Assembly: GCF_030272615.1 (NCBI RefSeq)
Contig: NC_081411.1
Location: forward strand, 823,912,397 to 823,976,396
DNA from: Cryptomeria japonica
Lineage: Eukaryota; Streptophyta; Pinopsida; Cupressales; Cupressaceae
Length of the DNA: 64,000 nt
Reading direction: 5' to 3'
In this document: in pieces, positions 23,002 through 32,916 of the stretch
How positions within the stretch are numbered: position 1 is the stretch's first letter
Layout: each line of letters begins with the position of its first letter
Notes under the pieces: generated by a model
What the model saw: only the letters and a program-made list of their open reading frames with translations
Database searches by the model: none
What the model was told of the DNA's origin: nothing
Made by a program: the position numbers and the translations under genes

Positions 23002-24236
23002 TCAATTAGATGAAGAACTTCCTACTGGTGGAGCACTGCTTTGTCCTGTCGATGAAGCATCACTCTGTCCTGCCAGTGAAGCATCACTTTGTCCTGTCGG
23101 TGAAGCATTTGTTGGTTCTACCGGTGGAGGAGTATTCCCAATATTTAGATCAGCTTTTCTAATCCATTGCTTTGAGAATTCTTGCTTAACCTCTTCAACT
23201 TTTTCTTTTCCTTTCAAGCTAGCACTTTTGTTGTCTACCGGTGTACCTTTACTTCTACAAAATTTAGCAATATGCCCAATTTTGTTACATGCATAACAAG
23301 TTACATTATTTTTCTGAATAACTTTCCCATAACCTATGTCAGTTTGTGTTCTGCATTGATTAGATAAATGTCCAAATCTTCCACAAACATAACATCCCAC
23401 ATTCATTCTGCAGTTTTTAGAGTTATGACCAACTTTGTTGCATTTGGAACATTGACTGGTGGGTGTATTGATATTCTAATAATTCCTAGATTTACATTCA
23501 TTTGCCCTATGACCATACTTATTACAGTTAAAGCATTTTCCATTGAATTTATACGCATTAGGTGGTCTTACTGGTTTGCTGTGATCCTGAGTATTTGTAG
23601 TACCGGAGCTTTCACCAACTTCAAAGCCAATTCCAGAAGTGTCACCTTTAGGTTTTTGATTCTTCAATAAGGTACCAAGTTCTTCTAAGCTTTTCTTGAA
23701 TTTTTCTTTATGTTGATTTGCAGTTTCCAATTCCCTTTCCAAGATTTCTTTTTGTCTAATTAGTTCATTTGAGTCATTCTGAGTATGCATTAGATCTATC
23801 TTCAACATGTCATTTTCATAGCTAAGTCTTGTGTTTTCATTTGCTGCATCACTTAGCCTTCTGGTCAATTCTTCTTCATTCTTCTTTCTATCCTCAATCT
23901 CTTTGCAAAATCTCATAGTCATATCCTACATTTCATTTTTTGTTGTCATGATCTCTTGTTTCAGCTTGCTTATCATATCATTAAGAGATTCCTTTTCATC
24001 ATTCTCATTTTGCAATTTTTCACTTCTCTTCTCTTATTTCTTGCAATAGTAAGATTTTCTTGAAGTGCCTGAATGATATCTTGAGCTGCTCTTAAATCAT
24101 CTTCTAATTTGATATTTTTCAACTTCTTTGCATCATAGTCAGTAAGAGCTCCTTCAAGTTGCTTCATCAGATTTTCCATCTTTACCGGTGTCAAGATCTT
24201 CCTCAAGCTGTTAGGCTTCTGAAAATAGAGGACCAA
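23002..24236 (-). pseudogene. Element G gag-like protein: coiled coil and four CCHC zinc knuckles
   Basis: 24236-23973 and 23922-23476 encode long charged helices (coiled-coil-like, many Glu/Lys/Asn/Leu), then four knuckles in a row: CFNCNKYGHRANEC, CSKCNKVGHNSKNC, CYVCGRFGHLSNQC and CYACNKIGHIAKFC, all CX2CX4HX4C. A stop lies between the first and second. The tail (23200-23002) contains Pro/Ser-rich repeats (TGQSDAS twice). The usual copia gag core before the coiled coil is absent: the frame begins right at the PBS. One knuckle is normal for copia gag, so four is unusual. Probable role: binding the element's RNA. Confidence 0.75.
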
Positions 24237-24248
24237 GCTCTGATACCA
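24230..24248 (-). other. Element G primer-binding site
   Basis: The minus strand reads TGGTATCAGAGCTTGGTCC, complementary to the initiator-Met tRNA 3' end over TGGTATCAGAGC, two bases inside the 5' LTR. Confidence 0.85.
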
Positions 24249-24250
24249 AT

Positions 24251-25060
24251 TGTTAGGATTCCCACAGATACTGAGAGGGGGGGGGTGAATCAGTATCTAA
24301 CGAGTAATGAGTATTTCTTAATTTGAAACATGCAGAACATAAAATAGCAGTATACCGGTATGCAAGAATTAATGCAATAAACAGAATCAGAAACATCCAC
24401 ATGAAAAGAACACCATAACACAAGATGTTTAATGAGGAAACCCAGTGTGGGAAAAACCTCAGTGGGATTTGTGACCCACAATATTCACTCACTGACCAAT
24501 AAGAGAATATTACTTACAATAGGGGCCTGCACATGCAGGAAGGCCAACTGCCTAGAGCTCACTGCTCAATGAGAAGTCACACTGACTTACAATGAGGATT
24601 ATACTAATCCAATGACTTGTACTGCTTTACAATAGCATCTCCAATGCCAAATTGAGTAACGGTTCTAACTCTGTTCTTTACATATACCCTTGACCTATAA
24701 TTCGCACATTAGGTCTGCCTAATAATTCTCTTTATGCTCGCTACATTACCTCACTAAATGTCTACAATGATCTCCTTTATATACAAGAGTCATTTTACAA
24801 TTTGCCAAGTCGGCTTACAATAATAAACAAAATATTACATATCAAAAATCTTGTCAGCCTCTATGCCGGTATACATCTTTTCTTCTATGCTGGTAATGGT
24901 GCCGGTGTAGAGTGATCTTGTTGATGTCGGTGCACTGTCTTGCCTATGTAATGCTTTGCCAGTATGATGTCTTGCCAGTTCCATAGGATTGCAAGGTTGC
25001 CATCAATGAAAAAACCTTCAATCACATACAATGTCTAATTGGAGTGTCCATATGCCAACA
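24251..25060 (-). repeat. Element G 5' LTR
   Basis: 810 bp, TGTTAGGATT to TGCCAACA; partner of 14380-15191. G-tract hairpin arms AGATACTGA at 24266-24274 and TCAGTATCT at 24290-24298, perfect pairing. Confidence 0.9.
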
Positions 25061-25065
25061 TCATC

Positions 25066-26843
25066 ACACTGTACTTTGATTTCTTATGCATCACATAATG
25101 ACCAGGTGGGATAGCCCTAGCAAAGGCAAGCTTAGCGAGGACCAATTTAACCCTGTTAGGATCATTTTGCATTATAGCCTCCCTTTTTTCTTTCAAGGTT
25201 TGCATGAGATCTTCAAAATAATGAATCAAGAATTTGACTTTCTCCTCAAAAGGGTTAAAGCTAGAAAGAGGGTCATAACTACTATCAAATTGATGAATAA
25301 AGTCAAGAGCCCTTTTATATGCAACCCACTTCTCCTTCCTCAGTTGTTTCTCATCTAAATTGAATTCATTCCTAATTAAATCTTTAGGGAACTGAAATTG
25401 GTGAGGCCTACCTTTACACACTACCCTCTTTCTAAACATGTCGTTGAAAAAGTCCTTAGGGTCTACACATCTTGAAACTACAGTTGACAACCTATACAGC
25501 TTAAAGAATTCTTCAAAATATTTTCGGCCACCTTTGGTGATTAAAAAATGATGGGCCATGGTAATGGTTGGGAAAATGGCCCCTTTACCCCTATTTGTCA
25601 GCTCTTCCTCTTGTACACCTCCAATTTTCCTCAAGAGTTTTGTAATCCCTATCTTCAATGGGACCTGATAGGGCAACAAATAGGGAGTACATATGAAACC
25701 ATATACTCTGAAAATGGTAGAAACAGGGTACAAATACATATCTCCCTAATTGTGAATAATCTTAATACCCTCAACAAACTCTTTAGGCCTGAGGAATTCC
25801 AAGAGAGCCTTAGGAATCCTAGGGTTTTCTGTGCACAAAAGAATCCTAATTTTAGATGCAAAGCATCTATTAAACTTTAGATAACTAGCATCCTCTCTAT
25901 CCTAGGATAAAACAGTGCTTCAAAGTTGAACATGCATCTCTTCCTTATCTTTCACCTTAACCAAGTCCATTTCCTTAGCAAAATAGTCAACACCCTTAAA
26001 CAAAAACATGTGCATTAAAAGGGAATACCATCCGAACGGTCTATCCACCTTACCATTTTTTATCCGTACTAGTCCTGCATGAATTGCATCAGTAAGGTAT
26101 GGTGCATAATCAAATGTTATTGCCAGAGAGGGGTTTAGAATTTATGTAATCATTAGCATGTAATGGGTCGACATGTTTTTCTCAGCATCTTTTCCAAAAA
26201 TATGACACAATGCCCAATACATACCCTTAGCTCTTAGAGTAAACAGATTTAGGGAGAAGGGTTCCATTGTACTGGGGCCTACAATTGTTAACCCTCCTAT
26301 TTTAACAAAGAACTCTTTCAATGGGCCAGTCCTAAGGTGATCCCTTTGTGCATTATAGACCTAGGCTAATGACTCAAAATCAATAGGCTCTAACAAATTT
26401 GAAGCCTCATTGAGCTTAAACACATTTCTGAATTCATCATCTTTAGTTTCAATTAGGGCTGATCCCTTCACATTCGTGATACATCTAGCTATAGGGTCAT
26501 AATTTTGTGCAATCAGGGTCAACAAATCTACATCCATAAACACACCAGGAACTATAAGCTTCCCCACATCCAATTCCCATATGCTATTTAAAGGGGCATG
26601 GGAATGTCTCTGACCAAAACCTAATTTGAACAATCCTAAACCTAAAATCCCTATTTTTGGATCCCTTAACCAATTACCTTTATCATATAATCCATCCCCA
26701 ATTCTTAGACGAGGGTTCTTTGGTACGAACTCTTTAGCTTTAGCCTCGACATTGGTAGACATGGTTAACTGTTCCAAAAATTCATCACAAATAATCCTAT
26801 CCTCGTAATTCACTTTTCTTGTCAACTGCCTTCTTGGTGCCAT
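25066..26843 (-). pseudogene. Element E LTR ORF, 3' LTR copy
   Basis: Begins at 26843 with MAPRRQLTRKVNYED and reads leftward through open stretches 26843-26361 and 25739-25066, with a few stops between. Segments include WELDVGKLIVPGVFMDVD, FGWYSLLMHMFLF and NWGDMYLYPVSTIFRVYGF. It is the sense-strand ORF of the E LTR; the counterpart is 49862-47890. The family is unrecognised. The protein lacks retroviral catalytic motifs. In this LTR the frame is cut by G at 25060 and rearranged beyond it. Confidence 0.7.
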
Positions 26844-28603
26844 CTTGATAATGCAACTATATCAACTGAGACTTGCACAGACCTCTAATAAAACAATTCA
26901 CACAACAATCACCGAATTCAGACCAGAACTAGCAAGAAAAAGCACAAAATCCTATTATTCGCCTGAAGAAAACCGCTCCACACCAATTTCTCTGCAACAG
27001 ACTCGTTGAAATGATGCCAACATTAAAGTTGATGTGGACTCTAATATGGCAAGATGGCATTGAATTTCAGAAAATAATCCTGCATGCTTCGACCATCACC
27101 TCATAATTGAATTCACAAATTGAATTAAAAAATGAGCTCCAATGGATCATAAATTCTCCAAGTATTTCCTCTATGTCGTTGTTTCGCTATTTCGTAGAAC
27201 TTAAAACCTTTGCACCTTTCTTTCACAAAACAACGACAACCGCTGGATCACAAGAACTTGCACTGCTTTTATTCTATCTGGTCTTTCTATGTTAGTGATG
27301 AGCCCTACCTTCTTTTCGCAATTTTCCTTCGCGAAGCAATGCCAGCCATTAGATCATAATCTACCTACTTGATCTTTATTTCCTACAACCACCATCAGTC
27401 TTATTAACTAACCGCGCATCACCTTGATGGCTAACAGTTTTTGCCATTTCGCAGACTAAAATGCAGGCATCTTCGGGCTACGAAACAACGACAACTGTTG
27501 GATCAACCACAAGATGAACACCTTTTAACATGCTTTGGACCTTTCAAGTGGGCCCTTTAACCCATAGACCACTTGCTTTATCTCATCACTAGTTAACAAA
27601 GGCCACGTGGCAGTCAACCATTTGCTCAAGAAGTTCCATTGAGTTACATTCTGAAACCGCCACGTGCTTTACTTCATTATTCTCTACATAACTATCGATT
27701 GAACCAAGGCGGGCCCTTAACTACCTTTCAAAGCCACGTGCACTTGACAGGTAACCATTACACTCCACGAAACAAACCATATTTCCTGCCATGTCATGCC
27801 ATCATGTGATTGCCACATCATTTCGCTATTTCGCAAACACTAATCTCCATTTGACTTATGGCTGCAAAACCACAACAACTATCTGATTGAATCATACTTA
27901 ATCAGCCTCTAACTTTATGACCTACCTATTCTTTGGGCCCACTAGCCCCTTTCGCTACTTCACAGAGCTTAAAACTTAGGTTGCTTATCTTCGCGAAGCA
28001 GCGATATCCATTGGATCTTAGCAACTTGCTTATCGATTATCCTTGCTATGACCACCTCACCTGAGCCCATCACCTTTTCGCTACTTCGTGAAAGGTAGAA
28101 CACATGCATCTTTTGGCCGCAAATCAACACGAGCCATTGATCTTTTCTAAACTAATCACCCTTTAACCAAAGAAGCCGCTCGCCTCTGGGACCCACCCAA
28201 CCTTTTCGCTATTTCATGAATACTAACTTGCTAGCATCTTTGCCTAGCGAAACAATGACAACCACAAGATTAACAATGAGTTGCACAATAATTTGGGGGC
28301 CTGACAAACATTAAAACAAGATAAAGAAAAAGGTGCACAGATTTAAAAAATTAAGGGACCACCTAGGGAAAAGACTAATGGGGGGACACTTTTCATGATA
28401 GACTGACCCTTCTCAAAGTGGTTAAAGTAATGTAGAAATAGAACATAAGGGTTTTTTCAAACATAGGAAGGGTTAGAACTCAAAAACCTTAAACCCTCTT
28501 CTGACCCAAGAAAAACAGAGGCAACAAGGCCATACTAGACACATTTTTGCATACTTCTAGCCAACTATGGAACAAGAATATCCAATTTTAAATAGTGATA
28601 ACA
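26844..28603. other. Element E 3' LTR, non-coding part
   Basis: No meaningful ORF. Matches 49863-51657. It contains many short recurrences of TTTCGCTATTTCG-like and CGAAACAACGACAAC-like phrases (27180-28270), an irregular dispersed repeat also present in the other LTR. Confidence 0.6.
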
Positions 28604-28735
28604 ACGGTTCTGACTGGGGATGGTTGATCGCAAGATGAACACAAGAATTCAGAAACTCTCTGGAGAATAGACCAAACACAAGCCTAAAAAACAACAACAT
28701 AAGCAAACCGAAATATGTACAAACAAGGACCTACT

Positions 28736-28782
28736 GTGCATGGACATTAAGAGAAGTAATGTTTCAAGAATTGTCCATGCAC
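28736..28782 (-). other. Hairpin just after the element E integrase stop
   Basis: Perfect 11-bp inverted repeat GTGCATGGACA (28736-28746) and TGTCCATGCAC (28772-28782) with a 25-nt loop. It starts 10 nt past the stop codon of pol (28792-28794) and lies before the 3' LTR. Its function is unknown. Confidence 0.6.
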
Positions 28783-28791
28783 TAGAAATTC

Positions 28792-29922
28792 CTATACCTC
28801 ACCATTCATATTCTGCAAAAAGTATGAATCCTTTCCATTAAGATCACAAACCACAGAGGGGCCGATCCATAGTGACTCAATTTTTTTGTGTTTTCCCTTA
28901 TCTTGTCCTTTCGCATTCCATTGAAGAACAACATCACCAATTTGGAATTTTCTCAACAAGGTTCTTTTGTTAAATAGATATTTGGACTGCAATTGGATCT
29001 TCAAATTCCTCTTGTGAGCCAAAGTTCTAATTTCTTCTACCTCCACCATCTGAATCATCCGGTCTTCCATAGGTTCAGATAACTCCATGTCTTCAGCTTG
29101 CAGTAACTTATACACTGGAAGAAGATTATTGACTGGCACCCTAGATTGTGTGTCATAAACTAATTCAAAAGGTGAAACCCCAATTGCTTTCTTGACAGTA
29201 ACCCTGTCAGCCCATAAAGCTAATTTTAACTTTTGGTCCCAAGACCTTTTATTCTCTTCCAGGATCTTCTTAGTAATGTTCAAGAGGCTCTTGTTACTTG
29301 ATTCAACTTTCCCATTACCCTGAGGATGATAAGGTGAAGAGTAGGACATAACTATTCCATGGCTGGTGCAAAATTCAACAAACTCTTCTAACTTGGAGCT
29401 CATGGCATTATCCATTACTAGTTTTACAGGGACCCCGAATCTGGTTATGACATTATCCATCAGAAAGTCAATAACAACCTTACTTGTGGCTCTCCTAGTG
29501 GGTATAGCTTCAATCAATTTGGTAAATTAATCAGTAGCTACTATAATCCACCTATGACCTCTTCTTGATTTCTCAATGATTTCTCCAATAAAATCAATGC
29601 CCCATTGGACAAAAGGGGCTTCCACTATGACTGGGTTGAGGGGTAAAGCTCCCTCATACTTCAATTTTGATGAAAAATTCTGACATGGGTCACATCTCTG
29701 GACATGTTCATGGGCATCTTTAAACAAAGTAGGCCAATAATATCTAGCCTGAACTATCTTACCAACAGTTGTCTTGGTAGAGTAGTGACCCCCACACACT
29801 CTATCATGCATTTCAGTTAACACTCTCTTAGCCGGGGATTTACCCAAACACACTAGCAATGCTCCATCTCTATTCTGCCAAAATAGATCACCCTGATTGA
29901 AGACATATTTCCGTGACTTCAA
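28792..29922 (-). pseudogene. Element E integrase
   Basis: Two open stretches separated by one stop. 29922-29527 holds the zinc domain (GGHYSTKTT, then CDPCQ) and the first catalytic Asp in QWGIDFIGE. 29517-28792 holds VKLVMDNAMSSK (second Asp; gypsy usually reads SDNG.. here), SYSSPYHPQGNGKVE with the catalytic Glu, and ALWADRVT and SPFELVYD downstream. The C-terminal part contains a QIGDVVLQWN-like box. Integrase follows RNase H, the gypsy order. It ends at 28792, 189 bp before the LTR. Confidence 0.88.
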
Positions 29923-30162
29923 TTTCAGAGTTCTTCTCTAGTTATGGGTCATTCCTCTTGAAAATATTGTATCTCTTAAAAAATGTACTATCTCTGAGTA
30001 CCAGGGTTGTACCTCAATACTGGTGACCAAGATGTTCTCAACTTCAACATTATTCACTTCAACATCAAGAAGGTTTGATTCGGCCATAAGATTAGCAAGG
30101 CCTAAACCTCTCACCAATTTAGTGATTTTAATTTCTAAATCAAACTCCTTGATTCTAGTTAT

Positions 30163-30725
30163 TCATTTGCATCTCTTACCTATGACCTCAGACCGGGATA
30201 AAATATCTTTGATAGCCGCATGTGGGACAAAAGCAATTACTCGTGCATTTACAAGATATGGCCTAAAAGCTTTAACAGCCTTGACCAAAGCATATCCTTG
30301 CTTCTCCATAATTCCATACTTTAACTCTGTAGCCTGTAAAGATTTTCTATAAAAAGCTATAGGATGTTCATATCCTTCATTATCCTTTTGTAAAAGAACT
30401 GTAGCCACTGTGTGATATGAAGCAAAAGAAAACAAAGAGAAAGGCTTATTGTAGTCAGGGGACTTCAACACTGGTGCCTCCTGAATAGCCCTTTTGATTT
30501 CATCAAAAGCCTTTGAAGCTTCTTGATCCCAGCAGAACTTTGTATCCTTTTTAAGTAGTTTAACAATGGGCTTGACTATCTCTACACAATTTGCAATAAA
30601 TCTTCTAAAAAAATTTACTTTGCCTAAGAAAGATTGGATACATTTAACATTCTTCGGCTCAGGCACATTGTTTATAGCCTCAATTCTTTCAGGGTCTATT
30701 CTTACTCCTTCTTTGGAGACAATAT
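30163..30725 (-). pseudogene. Element E RT end and gypsy-type RNase H (degenerate active site)
   Basis: The open frame reads VSKEGVRIDPERIEAI, FLGKVNFFRRFI (RT thumb region), then WDQEASKAFDEIK and the RNase H domain: FSLFSFASYHTVATVLLQ, MEKQGYALVKAVKAFRPYL and VPHAAIKDIL. The usual first catalytic Asp (in a CDAS-like motif) is Phe. The Glu in EKQGYAL remains. Degenerate gypsy RNase H next to a second, archaeal-type RNase H is known in Tat elements. The first 20 codons of the ORF that starts at 30786 come from the inserted MITE, not from E. Confidence 0.85.
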
Positions 30726-31586
30726 TAGTGAAAACTTTAGTGGCTAATATTCGCCAATTAGCTATTTTTTGAAATTTGGGAATCAAATTTGGCTAATAAT
30801 TTCAACTTTCAAGGTGACCCAAATCGCCACATTTTTACAAATTTTTATTTTAATGTTATTTAAATCGCTAGAGAATTTATTTTATTAATTTTTTTAACTT
30901 AAAGATTTGCCACAATATTTAATACATGATTGGATCAGATTCACCAACATTTCATAATTTATTGTAGAAATCCAAATTAATTTACCAATAATATATCACA
31001 ATTATTAGTAACTTTAGGGTTATATCAACAATATTTTGTTTCCGCCATTGATTTAAAATATAATCTAATGACCTTCATTGTATTCCATGAGGTAAAATGT
31101 ACCTACAAGTTGTAATGCTCGTGGGGTTTGAAATTGCTTTTGAATTGTTGACTTCAATGAAAACCAATGGTCTAAAAGCAATTTTTGGCCCCATGAGTAT
31201 TACAAATTGTTTGTAAATTTTATCTCACGAAATAGAAAGAGGGCTATTAGATTATTTTAAGTTAATGGTAGAAACCAAATAAAGTATAGTCTAACCCTTA
31301 AACTCATTAATGATTTCAACCTTCATGCCTTTACTTTTTTATAAAATATTATTTCTAAATGAAAGGAAATGCAATAGTAATTAATGCATACAATGATTAT
31401 TTTCCTAGATTCGCCAATATTTTCTACCAAAAAAATTGATATAAACAAATTCGCCAATAAAACTAATTTTTTTTTAATAAAAAGGAAAGATTTGCCAATA
31501 AACATTATTATTATTTTTAGAAAAAATTAAATATTCGCCAAGATTTTATACAATTTTTTGAGTGGGGTTTCTTAAAGTTATCACTG
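30726..31586. mobile_element. hAT-like MITE, 861 bp
   Basis: Exact 8-bp target duplication GACAATAT (30718-30725 and 31587-31594). Terminal inverted repeats are TAGTGAAAACTTTA at the left and, read inward from the right, CAGTGATAACTTTA, matching at 12 of 14. An 8-bp duplication and termini beginning (T/C)AGTG fit the hAT superfamily. There is no transposase ORF, so it is non-autonomous. Near both ends the motif TTCGCCAA or close variants recurs (about 30750, 30823, 30907, 31410, 31450, 31490, 31530), like subterminal transposase-binding repeats of hAT elements. It interrupts the RT-to-RNase H junction of E; the E frame continues across it. Confidence 0.85.
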
Positions 31587-31748
31587 GACAATATGCCCTA
31601 GCAGCTTCCCTTCAATAACAACAAAATGACAATTTTTAGGATTTAAGGATACTCCAAATTCCAGAGCTTTATTGAAAACCTGTTCTAAGTGTCCACAGTG
31701 GTCATCCGCCTTTTTGGAGAAGCATGTCAAATCATATTGATATACTAC
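31587..31748 (-). pseudogene. Element E RT fragment around the active-site box
   Basis: The minus strand reads QYDLTCFSKKADDH, then HLEQVFNKALEFGVSLNPKNCHF and KLLGHIV, the RT segment after the YxDD box. The box itself reads YQYD, so the first Asp is Tyr. It lies between the MITE (left) and element H (right), whose insertion point is next to this box. Confidence 0.85.
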
Positions 31749-32895
31749 TTTATACACATAAAAATTGGCTATGAGCAATTAAATAAATATTTTATATTTA
31801 TTTAATAATTATTTTTCTATTAAATAGTTAATTTGAAAAGATTAATTTATTTAATTCATTTCGTGTCTTTCTATTAATTAATATCCTATTCTTCTAATAA
31901 ATTAAATATCTAATATTTAATTATTCTTTTAACCAAGTTAATTAAATATCTAATATTTAATTATCTTCTCCAATCAATTAAATATCCAATATTTAATAGT
32001 TATTCTCCTATCCTATAGTCTCAAATATTATATGATTTCCTAAATTATTTAATCCCCTTATCCAACTCATTCTTCCATCTCCACTTCATCTTCCCTTTGC
32101 CAACTCATCAAACATGTGGCTAAGGAAATTAATATTTCTTAAATATTAATTCATCATTTATCTTCAACTTCCAAATTTAATGAAAATTGTGTATGTACAC
32201 ATATTTCATAACCATTTCCTATATTCTCTCCAACACCCTCTACATCTTAGGAAGGACTTGAGTCCACTTGTCCTACCGTGCCTAAATTTCCTCCAACCAT
32301 CCCTAGATTCTCTCAGTCAGCAACCCAGTCAAGGTGAGATGAGTGACACTTGCCTTCTTCCCCCTTTCTCTCAACCTTCAGCTTTGCTCATAGCCATTCA
32401 AATTTGTAGATCTGATCAGGACTGTTGACCTGAGCCACATCATCTAATCCTCTCAAAGTCCAGAAAATCAAGAGCTCCAGTTGAGAGAGAGTTAGTCTTC
32501 AAAATAGTCTTCAAATCAATCATATGCATCCATGAATTTTTGAAGCAAATAGTAATTAGCAATTATCAAATAGCGAATATCATATAGCATTTTAGCATAA
32601 TCATGTAGTATTGCATATCATAGTATCAATTAACTACAAGTTATCAGTCCATTCTTCATATGCCATCTTGGAAGCCAACAATGCATTGTCTGAGAGCACA
32701 CCATCTACAACCAGGAATAGTGGAGTTAGGACACAATGAGACATAAATCATGAAGGTAATATTAGTATTTTATTTCATATGCACTTCATGTAGTTTCATT
32801 GGTTGAATTTGGATTTTCTGTAGTATTTCCATTTGTATTTTGTGAAACTAACTTATTACAAGTAGCATTCCAAGGATGAAATTAAAGCTCACACA
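31749..32895 (+). repeat. Element H 5' LTR
   Basis: 1,147 bp, TTTATACAC (TG mutated to TT) to AGCTCACACA. Very AT-rich first half with repeated TTAAATATC-type phrases. Partner of 39069-40250. Confidence 0.9.
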
Positions 32896-32898
32896 TTT

Positions 32899-32916
32899 TG
32901 GCACCCACCATGGGGC
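32899..32916 (+). other. Element H primer-binding site
   Basis: TGGCACCCACCATGGGGC lies three bases after the 5' LTR and resembles the TGGCGCCCACCGTGGGGC-type PBS seen in plant gypsy elements; the exact tRNA was not determined. Confidence 0.65.

Larger units (their letters stand above)
14380..25060 (-). mobile_element. Element G: non-autonomous, Sirevirus-like LTR retrotransposon with zinc knuckles and an unknown ORF, no pol
   Basis: Exact target duplication TCATC (14375-14379 and 25061-25065). Left LTR 14380-15191, right LTR 24251-25060. On the minus strand the initiator-Met PBS (24230-24248) follows the 5' LTR at the right, and a polypurine tract (15192-15206) precedes the 3' LTR. Coding part: coiled coil plus four CCHC knuckles (24236-23002), then a long unrecognised protein (22771-15423), itself split by solo LTR J. 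No protease, integrase, RT or RNase H motif is present on either strand. About 6.6 kb without J. LTR divergence about 6% by eye. Host sequence of E continues correctly across it. Confidence 0.88.
13102..28603 (-). repeat. Element E 3' LTR, block-rearranged and interrupted by G
   Basis: Starts TGTTAGACTC at 13102 and ends GATAACA at 28603, the same ends as 45208-51657. Without G (14380-25060 plus one TSD copy) it is about 4.8 kb. 13102-13440 matches 45208-45547; 13441-14187 matches about 49048-49818; 14188-14379 matches 47890-48092; 25066-28603 matches 48093-51657. About 2.3 kb (45548-47889) is missing and one block is present twice. Confidence 0.85.
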
